A stretch of DNA of 14,339 bases from Scytonema sp. UIC 10036. GTDB taxonomy: Bacteria; Cyanobacteriota; Cyanobacteriia; Cyanobacteriales; Nostocaceae. The notes under the pieces are model-generated. The model ran no database searches and was not told the DNA's origin. It was given only the letters and a program-made list of their open reading frames with translations. Each line of letters opens with the position of its first letter. The first letter of the stretch is position 1. The DNA lies in contig NZ_WJFC01000276.1 of assembly GCF_009725235.1 (NCBI RefSeq), positions 1 to 14,339 of the forward strand, written 5' to 3'. Shown one piece after another: positions 6,859 to 13,297 of the stretch. Made by a program: the position numbers and the translations under genes.

Positions 6859-7449
6859 TTAAGGCTTCAATGCCCCTTCCAGCAACAACGCAATCAAAGT
6901 TGCCACTAATGCTTCATCCGATTTGCTCCCGTATCGCTTAAAGGTATAAAGGGCTTCGATAGCTGCCAGGAATGCGCCACCGATAAATCCCGGATCGGAT
7001 TGCAAAGAAGGATGCAATCGATCTAGACTCTCAGCAAACAACTCTTCCAATGGGGCAAATACGCAACGATACATTGCTTCTTCCAGCCGAGCTGAACTTT
7101 CAGGTGACAACTCCGGCAAGTCCGTCAGTATCATTCGACCTCCGTTTAAAGGGGGTTGTTGAATTAGCCAGGTGCCAATATGCTGCAAACGCCCTTCGAG
7201 GGTGGGAGGAGCCTCTGCCAGCAACTGCTTGAAGCGAACACGCCTCTGCTCTAGGTGACGCAACATCACCTCTACATAGAGTTCCTCTTTCCCTTGAGGA
7301 AAGTGGTAATAGAGGGAGGCTTGCTTCATCCCAAGATGTTCGGCGATGTGTTTGAGCGTTACTGCCGTATACCCGCGAGCTGCAAACAACTGCTCGGCAG
7401 CGTCAAGCACCGTTTCTCTGGATGAGGATCGATCGCTTTTCTTAATCAT
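6859..7449 (-). CDS. TetR/AcrR-family transcriptional repressor
   Basis: A 196-residue regulator. The N-terminal domain (about 11-56) has the TetR helix-turn-helix: TVLDAAEQLFAARGYTAVTLKHIAEHLGMKQASLYYHF, followed by KEELYVEVM. The C-terminal ligand and dimerisation part (RMILTDLPELSPESSARLEEAM, then FIGGAFLAAIEALYTFKRYG) resembles the TetR_C group found in many cyanobacteria and proteobacteria. It lies 66 bases upstream of the oxygenase on the same strand, and 18-bp palindromes sit before both genes, so it most likely represses itself and the oxygenase and responds to the oxygenase substrate. The ATG at 7449 lacks a separate Shine-Dalgarno; the upstream bases are operator. A TTGACA at 7480-7485 suggests a very short or absent leader. 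Confidence 0.9.
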   Translation of the reverse strand: MIKKSDRSSSRETVLDAAEQLFAARGYTAVTLKHIAEHLGMKQASLYYHFPQGKEELYVEVMLRHLEQRRVRFKQLLAEAPPTLEGRLQHIGTWLIQQPPLNGGRMILTDLPELSPESSARLEEAMYRCVFAPLEELFAESLDRLHPSLQSDPGFIGGAFLAAIEALYTFKRYGSKSDEALVATLIALLLEGALKP

Positions 7450-7453
7450 ATAC

Positions 7454-7471
7454 CTAACTTAAATTAGGTAG
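7454..7471. promoter_or_regulatory. Putative TetR operator O2, overlapping the end of the abiEii-type gene
   Basis: CTAACTTAAATTAGGTAG matches O1 at 16 of 18 positions with the same geometry. It extends from the stop codon of the upstream AbiEii-type gene (7454-7456) to within that gene's last six codons, just before the tetR ATG. A perfect TTGACA (minus strand, 7480-7485) lies eight bases further upstream, so the operator occupies the space between the -35 box and the start: autorepression is likely. Confidence 0.7.
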
Positions 7472-8338
7472 GTATAGTTTGTCAAGAGCATTTGTGGCAT
7501 TCTTGTAGTGACACAGGTTGTTAATAATTGGTCCCCAGTAACTAATGACTGTTGTGACTACATTCAGGAAATCCTCAGGCATAATCTGTGTAGGAACTTG
7601 ACGGCAGTAGTACCTCCAGTTGCGGCGATTTTTACCTGTATTCCACCAATGGGGGTTGGTCAAAATTATCTGCACTTCCTCAAGGTTTGCGTTGTGGCTG
7701 CTGAATGCTACTCTTATTGCTTCTGGCAATAATGCTTTATCCAGAGGCACTAACGTTGCTAGCAACATCAGGTCATAAAGATCCTTCCCTCGCCAGCGTT
7801 TGGCTCCTAGTTCGATCAAACCGTGAAGTTTCCAACCTGCCATGAGTTCGGGTCGAGCGGCTTGGAGTTTAACGGGTTCTGCTGGAACTAGAGTTGGGTA
7901 TTGAATCCATTGTTGTTCTGGAACGAGCGGATCGTTAAAGCCCACATCGATTTGCAGCCGTTGACGGTAGTCCAGCACTGAAGCATCCAGACGCAGGCGA
8001 ACACCGGGAAAGGGGTCTTCCATCCAAATACCCTGAGATTCCAGAGATTCTAGATGAAAGACAACCCCATCGGTAAAACCATCGGTAGCAAGCAACTCCC
8101 GAAAGCGCTGCTCGGTTGACTCAATCCCGAACGGATATAGCCCTACAAAATCGACATCAACAGCAATGCGATACCCTGGAGGAACCCACAACCGTGTCAG
8201 CATTCCGCCGCGAAGAACCAAGTCTTTTGCATGAACAGAGTAGGCAACCCGACGTAAAAGACTTTCCAAGAGGTGATAAATTAAGATTTCATCAAGAGGG
8301 CGATCGCTCCTCTGAGAAATTGTTTCAATAAGCTTCAT
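7454..8338 (-). CDS. AbiEii/AbiGii-type nucleotidyltransferase (toxin family)
   Basis: A 294-residue member of the AbiEii family, whose characterised members act as toxins by adding nucleotides to tRNA or by related NTP transfer, in type IV toxin-antitoxin and abortive-infection systems. Seen: LRGGMLTRLW (42-51, the G-G active-site turn), DVD (D61, D63) as metal-binding acids, a likely third aspartate in QIDVGF (D131), and the lysine/KDLYDL block around K170 and 185-190. The ATG at 8338 has an ideal AAGGAGG (8347-8353) eight bases upstream, inside the previous gene, which it overlaps by 14 bases, so translation is coupled. No AbiEi-like antitoxin with a winged helix is present; the partner is the unrecognised protein at 8325-9002. 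The C-terminal ~12 residues are encoded by the tetR promoter/operator DNA and may be an added tail. Confidence 0.85.
   Translation of the reverse strand: MKLIETISQRSDRPLDEILIYHLLESLLRRVAYSVHAKDLVLRGGMLTRLWVPPGYRIAVDVDFVGLYPFGIESTEQRFRELLATDGFTDGVVFHLESLESQGIWMEDPFPGVRLRLDASVLDYRQRLQIDVGFNDPLVPEQQWIQYPTLVPAEPVKLQAARPELMAGWKLHGLIELGAKRWRGKDLYDLMLLATLVPLDKALLPEAIRVAFSSHNANLEEVQIILTNPHWWNTGKNRRNWRYYCRQVPTQIMPEDFLNVVTTVISYWGPIINNLCHYKNATNALDKLYLPNLS
7480..7485 (-). promoter_or_regulatory. Putative -35 box of tetR
   Basis: Minus-strand TTGACA lies 30 bases before the tetR ATG and inside the AbiEii-type coding frame. No strong -10 is seen (weak TTAAGT/TAAGTT at 17-18 bases), which is compatible with a repressed or weak promoter. 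If used, transcription would begin close to the start codon. Confidence 0.4.
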
Positions 8339-9002
8339 CAGCTTTACCTCCTTTGGTTTCCACAGGTGAGTGTATCAACCAGCCAGCATCAAGCTCTAAG
8401 TTGCTGTCATAAACGGTGTATTCTTGTTGAGGTTGCACTACCGAAATGTGCCGTGCGCGTAGCGATGCCAGTAGTTCCTGAAAGCGGGCTTGAGCCGAGC
8501 GCCGTCCCAGTCCATACACTCGCAACGTAATGAATCGGTGGTGATGCTGCCCGTTAGGATTCAGCTTGAAGGCATTCACAGACAGATGTGCGCCAAATTC
8601 AGCACAATGATGTCGCAAAGCTTCCAAATCAGTCTCTTTTGAAAGTAGGGCTTTGATATGAAACTCAAAGTAATTAGTTACCGGATGCCGCAAGACTTCG
8701 CTATCTGTCACCGGAATATCTTGGTTGTACAGCATTGCCTCAATTTTGATACGAGTCACGTGAAAACCTGCTAGGCAGATGCGTTGAGCAAGGTTGTGAA
8801 CTTCTGTCCAAACTTGAGCTAAGGTTCCCCGATGATAGGATGCTGTCATCGGTTGCGATCGTGTGACGCCGTTAGGTAATTCTATGAGAACGCATTTAAC
8901 ATTTAACTGCTGACAAATCTGTTGAAAGCGTTGTAGAGTTGCTAGTGACTCTGCACGGATAGTGATGTGAGCTTCAAACGTTCCGGTGTAGTCGGCACTC
9001 AT
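8325..9002 (-). CDS. Unrecognised two-repeat protein coupled to the AbiEii-type gene
   Basis: I do not recognise this 225-residue protein. It contains two copies of one ~80-residue unit. Repeat 1 (9-89) runs FEAHITI, a helix with FQQICQQLN, PNGVTRSQPMTASYHRGT, then AGFHVTRIKIEA. Repeat 2 (112-194) runs FEFHIKA, a helix with LRHHCAEFG, NPNGQHHHRFITLRVYG, then ARHISVVQPQQE. The strand-helix-strand pattern suggests paired ferredoxin-like folds; the H-x-T-like elements in each half faintly recall 2H phosphoesterases, but this is weak. It shares a promoter with, and overlaps by 14 bases, the AbiEii-type gene, so it may be its antitoxin or a functional partner. Start is uncertain: ATG at 9002 (no clear Shine-Dalgarno) or TTG at 9014, adding four residues. 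Confidence 0.7.
   Translation of the reverse strand: MSADYTGTFEAHITIRAESLATLQRFQQICQQLNVKCVLIELPNGVTRSQPMTASYHRGTLAQVWTEVHNLAQRICLAGFHVTRIKIEAMLYNQDIPVTDSEVLRHPVTNYFEFHIKALLSKETDLEALRHHCAEFGAHLSVNAFKLNPNGQHHHRFITLRVYGLGRRSAQARFQELLASLRARHISVVQPQQEYTVYDSNLELDAGWLIHSPVETKGGKADEAY
8347..8353 (-). promoter_or_regulatory. Strong ribosome binding site of the AbiEii-type gene inside the upstream ORF
   Basis: AAGGAGG on the minus strand, eight bases from the ATG at 8338, lies within the codons for the last residues of the two-repeat protein. It fixes the start of the AbiEii-type gene and allows translation at least as strong as that of its partner. Confidence 0.8.
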
Positions 9003-9096
9003 AGAAGAGTTCAATGGAGCAATCTAGTAAAAAGGTGGATCTGTAATTAAATGCTTGTGTAATATCATGTCCGCTTATATACCCTAAATAAAACTC

Positions 9097-9116
9097 ACGC
9101 AAAGTCGCAAAGGTGC
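9097..9116. repeat. Short direct repeat of the CGCAAAG type
   Basis: ACGCAAAGTCGCAAAGGTGC contains two 8-base units (CGCAAAGT, CGCAAAGG). This intergenic repeat type is related in style to the CGCAGAGG units at 3953-3988 and 13781-13815 and is common in cyanobacteria. It lies in the leader of the two-repeat gene. Confidence 0.5.
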
Positions 9117-9148
9117 TAAGAAATGAAGGAATTTTTACTATGGTTATG

Positions 9149-9181
9149 CTAACGGACATAACATAACTCATGCTGTGTCAT
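9149..9181 (-). CDS. Possible 10-residue leader peptide (MTQHELCYVR)
   Basis: An ATG at 9181 follows a perfect AAGGAGG (9188-9194) with a six-base gap, the best ribosome site in this transcript leader, and opens a ten-codon frame ending in TAG at 9149. The Shine-Dalgarno lies in the 12-base palindrome CTCCTTAAGGAG (9189-9200), so it could be masked by RNA or DNA structure. It sits about 25 bases after the predicted transcription start and 150 bases before the two-repeat gene. It may regulate the downstream pair, or be a chance ORF. Confidence 0.3.
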   Translation of the reverse strand: MTQHELCYVR

Positions 9182-9212
9182 TGCTAACCTCCTTAAGGAG
9201 AGTTCTTTTTGT

Positions 9213-9242
9213 AGTATATATAATACAAATAAATGTTGTCAA
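9213..9242 (-). promoter_or_regulatory. Sigma70-like promoter for the two-repeat/AbiEii pair
   Basis: On the minus strand, TTGACA (9237-9242) is followed after 18 bases by TATACT (9213-9218), or after 16 by TATATA (9215-9220). Transcription would start near 9206, giving a leader of about 200 bases. The -35 region TTGTCAA is nearly symmetric and also offers a TTGTCA -35 on the plus strand (9236-9241), so the kinase gene may be transcribed divergently from here, although its -10 is poor. Confidence 0.6.
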
Positions 9243-9386
9243 GTGCTGTTTTAGCATTAAAAATAAGACATCTACTAAACGCTCTCTTTCTTTTATCAGT
9301 AGCGATTGGCGTATGAGAGGGTAGATGAAATCCTAAGGACTTATGGCTAAATTAAAGAAATCAAGGTGGTGATAAGCAGGTGTTAG

Positions 9387-10598
9387 ATGCTGCAAGTAAA
9401 ACAAGTGTTACAAAATCGTTACCAACTCCAACGCCAACTTGGTAGCAATGGGGTTCGCCAAACTTGGCTTGCATTGGATTTACAGGCTTCGGACGTGGAA
9501 AAAAAGCAAGTGGTGGTCAAATGCCTTGCTTTTGGTGAAACTGTGCAATGGGATGACTTAAAGCTTTTTCAGAGGGAAGCACAAGTACTTCAAAATCTAC
9601 ATCATCCCCAAATTCCAAAGTATATTGATGATTTTTGTATTGGCGATGCTGCAAAGCAGCCGCTACGCGATCGCACTCTCTGGTTTTGTTTGGTACAAGA
9701 ATACATTCCCGGTGAGTCCCTGAAAGAATTGCTGGTTCTTGGCAAACGATTTACAGAAATCCAAGTTAAAGAAATTGCTTTTCAAGTCTTAGATATTCTC
9801 ACAGAATTACACGAACTCTATCCAGCAGTACTGCATCGCGATATCAAGCCGAGTAATCTCATTTGGGGTGAAACTGGGAAAATTTATTTGGTTGATTTTG
9901 GTGCTGTTCAAGACAGAACCTCAAGAGAGGGAGTGACTTTTACTGTAGTAGGAACCTATGGATATGCGCCTATGGAGCAATTTGGGGGTAGAGCGGTTCC
10001 TGCATCAGATTTATATGCTTTGGGGGCGTCATTGATTCATTTACTGACAGGAGTTTCTCCATCGGATTTACCCCAAAGCAATTTAAAGATTCAGTTTAGC
10101 GATCGCATCAGCTTGAGTCCGAGTTTTACAAGTTGGTTGCAGAAAATGACTGAGCCTGCACCAGAAAATCGCTTTTCAACGACTCGTCAAGCAATGGATG
10201 CACTCAATTCTGGTTTAATCATACAAGACCAAGATTTGCCAATTCAAGAGATTAGCAATAATTCTGGATGCGGTCTTAAAAATCGTGTAGAAAAAGTTCC
10301 CGAAGCAATCAAAGGTTGGAACTGGGGTGCTTTTTTAGTGCCTTGGTTTTGGTTGTGGCAAAATCGCGTGTGGAGTGGATTGCTCTGTTTTGTACCAATA
10401 GTAGGTTTTCTAATGTCTATTACACTTGGTATCAAGGGGAATGAATGGGCTTGGAAAAGTAGACCGTGGCGCAGTATTCAACAGTTTAAAGAATATCAAA
10501 GAAGCTGGGCTATTGCAGGAATTTTATTTGCAGCACCTATCAGTATTCTGTTATGGATTAGTAGCACTGTCTTGATAGTTAGCATTTTGTTACCATGA
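9387..10598 (+). CDS. Hanks-type Ser/Thr protein kinase with C-terminal membrane domain
   Basis: A 403-residue kinase. The catalytic domain (about 11-275) has the ATP lysine in VVVKCL (K45), helix-C glutamate near E64, the catalytic loop HRDIKPSNL (150-158, D152), DFGAVQ (170-175), GTYGYAPMEQFGG (189-201; an APxE-like activation segment) and SDLYALGASL. The glycine loop is degenerate: LGSNGVRQTW instead of LGxGGFGxTY. After a short linker comes a tryptophan-rich domain, GWNWGAFLVPWFWLWQNRVW (310-329), with about three hydrophobic segments to the C-terminus, so the kinase is probably membrane-anchored. Such kinase plus WNWGAF-type tails occur in filamentous cyanobacteria. The ATG at 9387 has GCAGG six bases upstream. 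It is divergent from the AbiEii unit. Substrate unknown. Confidence 0.9.
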   Translation: MLQVKQVLQNRYQLQRQLGSNGVRQTWLALDLQASDVEKKQVVVKCLAFGETVQWDDLKLFQREAQVLQNLHHPQIPKYIDDFCIGDAAKQPLRDRTLWFCLVQEYIPGESLKELLVLGKRFTEIQVKEIAFQVLDILTELHELYPAVLHRDIKPSNLIWGETGKIYLVDFGAVQDRTSREGVTFTVVGTYGYAPMEQFGGRAVPASDLYALGASLIHLLTGVSPSDLPQSNLKIQFSDRISLSPSFTSWLQKMTEPAPENRFSTTRQAMDALNSGLIIQDQDLPIQEISNNSGCGLKNRVEKVPEAIKGWNWGAFLVPWFWLWQNRVWSGLLCFVPIVGFLMSITLGIKGNEWAWKSRPWRSIQQFKEYQRSWAIAGILFAAPISILLWISSTVLIVSILLP

Positions 10599-10803
10599 AA
10601 AAAGCTTCACTCAGGAGATAAGCCAAAACTCTGCTGTCAAAGTTCAATTCACAGGTTCAGTCACTAATTCAGTTTCGACACTTTCAGAATATGTTATTTG
10701 ATATGCTGACAAGTGCTTTTTTAGAAACTGTTGCAACCGTGTATCTTTCAGCTAGTTGGTCGAGCAATGTGTTGCATGCTTGATGTACTCTATGGGTAAC
10801 ATG

Positions 10804-10822
10804 ACATGACAAGTAGTCATGT
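10804..10822. repeat. Hairpin ACATGAC / GTCATGT
   Basis: A 7-bp perfect stem with a five-base loop. A shifted pairing, TAACATGAC (10797-10805) with GTCATGTTA (10816-10824), is also possible because ATGAC is repeated, so two alternative structures compete. No T-tract follows. Confidence 0.5.
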
Positions 10823-11058
10823 TAACACGATTAATATTGTGTAACTGTATACACTTAAAATTTATATTTATCGATTCTTGAAAGCATGTGGTAGAAAAGA
10901 ATAACCTAATTCTTAAAAAATAAATAGTGTACTAATAGTCCTATTTCATCTGACACCATAATTTATGACAGAGTATAAAAATTTTTTAGATTATTATAGA
11001 AATCTAATACACTAATTATATTAGTTTATACATATAAATGTCGTAAATTCAAATGGTT

Positions 11059-11074
11059 TGTACGTACAGCTGTA
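11059..11074. promoter_or_regulatory. Overlapping palindromes upstream of the ATPase cassette
   Basis: TGTACGTACA (11059-11068) and TACAGCTGTA (11065-11074) are both perfect 10-bp palindromes sharing four bases. Two mutually overlapping sites suggest a regulator binding site where occupancy of one half excludes the other. The second weakly resembles a cyanobacterial LexA box but misses key positions. Role is inference. Confidence 0.3.
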
Positions 11075-11172
11075 AAACACACATACTGCTATAGACGCTT
11101 ATATACGACTTGTTTCAATATATAACCGGCTTTTAAAAAAATCCTGGGATAGTACTCACGGGTAAGATTTAA

Positions 11173-11750
11173 ATGATTTACATATTAATATTTATCAAGT
11201 AACAAACAACGCGATAATACACGAACAAGCTTATGACCTGCGTCCAGAAACATACATTAGAACTCAAACTGAATCAAACACTATTGAATCTCCCACAGCC
11301 CTTTTAGCTAAAATTTACCACAATCAACGACCATTAGCTCAACGTATTGATAGTCTATTTAGTCATTTAAAATCACCACCAATAGCAACTCAAAAACTAC
11401 CTTCTCCCCTTCAAGAAGAAATTCAACCTTTCGGTAACTTAAGCCAAAAACAAATCAAAATTTGGCAGAAAGTATGTGAAAAAACAGAGATAGTGACTGA
11501 TAATGAGATAAATAATTATCATACAGCAGCACTATTTACTCTTGAGGAATTAAATACTGCTGATGTAGATGAAGTAACAGATGTTACTCGCTCAACTCTT
11601 GACCTTTTAGAACGCATGGGGATTATAGTGCCTGTAACTCTAGCAGACCCAAAAACTCATAAACCCCTCCTGTTCTATCGTCGCGTTACCCAGCGAGATA
11701 TATGGGATTTAGACTCAAGTACATTAAATTCAGGGGAGGAGAGCAAATGA
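11173..11750 (+). pseudogene. Cassette gene A: unrecognised protein, start out of frame by one base
   Basis: The frame is open from 11166 to the stop at 11750 (194 codons) but has no ATG, GTG or TTG until a GTG at 11493. The upstream 109 codons look coding: no stop in AT-rich DNA, and a protein-like sequence (LHINIYQVTNN, HEQAYDLRPETYIRTQT, LLAKIYHNQRPLAQRID). An ATG at 11173-11175 overlaps the first GAT by one base, so one added G would give MDLHINIYQV and a 192-residue protein. The gene is therefore either broken by a one-base deletion, uses a rare start, or is made only as an 85-residue C-terminal form from GTG 11493. The C-terminal part (FTLEELNTADVDEVTDVTRSTLDLLERMGIIVPV, then FYRRVTQRDIWDL) looks like a winged-helix-type fold. 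Its stop overlaps the ATPase start (ATGA). Function unknown. Confidence 0.6.
11737..11741 (+). promoter_or_regulatory. Ribosome binding site fixing the ATPase start
   Basis: AGGAG, within a GGGGAGGAG run at 11733-11741, lies five bases before the ATG at 11747. It is inside gene A, consistent with coupled translation, and rules against the upstream GTG at 11702. Confidence 0.75.
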
Positions 11751-13297
11751 AATTACATCGGCTCTACCTAGAAAGTTATCAGGTTCTCCGGAATCTAGAA
11801 ATTTATTTCAGTCCCAAAACAGAAAACGTCTTAACTCAATCCCCTTCTTACAGTCTTGATTTTTTAGTCGGTGTCCACGGTACTGGCAAGTCAACAGTAT
11901 TGCGAGTACTATTTGATTTGATGCGAAAGCTAGAGCGTAACGCTCCCATTGAGTACGCTTTTGAACTAAAGTACGAACTAGGAGAGACCGATACCAAACG
12001 TCAAATCAAACTTTCCAATTTTCCAGAAGAAACAGAATTGGAAAATTTCGACACACAGGATGTTTTACCTCTTGGGGAACTGAAGGTTTGGGAAAATGAC
12101 GTAGAAGTTCAACTCAGCCGTAGTGTTTTACCAGAAATAGTTGTTGCTTTTACAACAGGTAGCGAAACAGCTTGGAAAAAACTTGATGATATTCAGTCGC
12201 TTGATAGTGGATATTCAGAAGCAATACAAGAACTATCTTTACTTGACCGGGCAATACGAGAAATACCGGGCAAACCACCAAATCTTGATACACTAGAAAG
12301 TTATACATCACAAGAAGAAAGTCAATTTCTGTTTATTGAAGCCGATCGACTTTCCCTAGTTACCCTTTGCGGCTTATTAGCTGATATCGCTCAAACACTA
12401 GAAAATCAGCGTTTAGAAGAAGTACTGCAAGGCACGAGTATTAGTCAGGTAACAGGTTTTTCCCTCAAATTCCGCATGACTCAGGGAAGCACCAGCCTAG
12501 CAGACAGAGAAGAGGTGAAGCGACTGGCAAAACTAGCAACTCGTACCTTGCGTTTAGGTAGCGACTACTTATTGGTATTTGACCTGACGGCATCAGGAAA
12601 TTCTATTGCCCAAGCCATTATCGAAGAATTTTCTAGCGGGTTACACCTGTTTAAAATATTAGCCCGATTAGGCAGAGTTGGAGATGGTGGTCAGCCGGTT
12701 TTGCGAGCAGTCAATATTTTTCTAGAACGTTCGCGTTCAAATCATCCTGAAAATGAACAACAGGATGACCCTCCTTTACTTTTATTCGACTGGTTAAGTG
12801 ATGGGGAGCAAAGCTTTTTAGCTCGAATGTGTCTGTTTACACTATTGGGCGAAACTGAAGCATTGATTTTATTAGATGAACCAGAAGTTCACTTCAATGA
12901 TTTCTGGAAGCGTAAAATCGTTTCTCTCTTAGATAAAACCCTTGAAGGGAGACAAAGCCATGTTTTAATTACAACACACTCTAGCATTACCCTTACGGAT
13001 GTGCTAGAAGAGGATATTGTCATCCTTAATCGTTTTGCAAGTTATACTGAAAATGCCAGAAACCCTGACCTCAAAACCTTTGCTGCAGACCCAAGCGACA
13101 TTATGGTTCATGTTTTTAACGCACCACATCCAGCTGGTCAAAGAAGTGTCTCATATATTCAGCGCATACTCTCAGAACCAATCAACGAAAATCTTGAGGA
13201 ACGGCGTCAAACTTTAGAAAATCTTCTTGCGGTAGTCGCTCAGGGCTACTGGAGTTATAAAATACGTCGGCAGTTACTAGAAATCGAACCAGAATGA
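11747..13297 (+). CDS. Cassette gene B: RecF/SMC/OLD-like AAA-family ATPase
   Basis: A 516-residue ABC-type ATPase. Seen in order: the N-terminal strand motif KLHRLYLESYQVLRNLEIYF, Walker A GVHGTGKST (42-50), a helical middle region (about 140-340), signature LSDGEQSF (350-357), Walker B ALILLDEPE (372-380; D377, E378), and a switch histidine in ITTHSS (H411). Proteins of this type couple ATP binding to DNA sensing in OLD, PARIS (AriA), Septu (PtuA) and related defence systems. The ~100 residues after the switch (412-516) show no TOPRIM or HNH signature, so any effector must lie elsewhere or be unrecognised. The ATG at 11747 is set by AGGAG five bases upstream and the ATGA overlap with gene A; at the other end another ATGA overlap leads into gene C. 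Function as defence is inference. Confidence 0.85.
   Translation: MKLHRLYLESYQVLRNLEIYFSPKTENVLTQSPSYSLDFLVGVHGTGKSTVLRVLFDLMRKLERNAPIEYAFELKYELGETDTKRQIKLSNFPEETELENFDTQDVLPLGELKVWENDVEVQLSRSVLPEIVVAFTTGSETAWKKLDDIQSLDSGYSEAIQELSLLDRAIREIPGKPPNLDTLESYTSQEESQFLFIEADRLSLVTLCGLLADIAQTLENQRLEEVLQGTSISQVTGFSLKFRMTQGSTSLADREEVKRLAKLATRTLRLGSDYLLVFDLTASGNSIAQAIIEEFSSGLHLFKILARLGRVGDGGQPVLRAVNIFLERSRSNHPENEQQDDPPLLLFDWLSDGEQSFLARMCLFTLLGETEALILLDEPEVHFNDFWKRKIVSLLDKTLEGRQSHVLITTHSSITLTDVLEEDIVILNRFASYTENARNPDLKTFAADPSDIMVHVFNAPHPAGQRSVSYIQRILSEPINENLEERRQTLENLLAVVAQGYWSYKIRRQLLEIEPE

Larger units (their letters stand above)
10599..11165. other. 567-base AT-rich region without a clear gene
   Basis: No supported gene. 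It contains a 54-codon open frame (10622-10783, with ATG at 10691; no ribosome site, no recognisable similarity), a hairpin at 10804-10822, an imperfect TTAGATT/AATCTAA pair (10986-10992 and 11001-11007), and two overlapping palindromes TGTACGTACA (11059-11068) and TACAGCTGTA (11065-11074) about 100 bases before the three-gene cassette. It presumably holds that cassette's promoter, but I see no convincing -35/-10 pair. Confidence 0.5.

Noticed and set aside
8974..9171. 65-codon minus-strand frame (MSYVMSVSIT...)
   Set aside because: It overlaps the start of the two-repeat gene in another frame, runs through the CGCAAAG repeat, and has no ribosome site of its own.
9343..9372. Nine-residue frame MAKLKKSRW before the kinase, with AAGGA upstream
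   Set aside because: Too short to judge, with only a three to four base gap to the ribosome site; no further support.
10622..10783. 54-codon open frame after the kinase gene
   Set aside because: No ribosome site, no recognised similarity and no neighbour logic; kept only as a note in the intergenic description.
11064..11077. LexA/SOS box before the cassette
   Set aside because: GTAC-N4-GTAA fits only part of the cyanobacterial consensus RGTACNNNDGTWCB and misses the R, final C and B positions.
11702..11746. GTG-started 15-residue extension of the ATPase
   Set aside because: It lies within gene A; the ATG at 11747 has a strong AGGAG and the standard N-terminal strand of the family follows at once.
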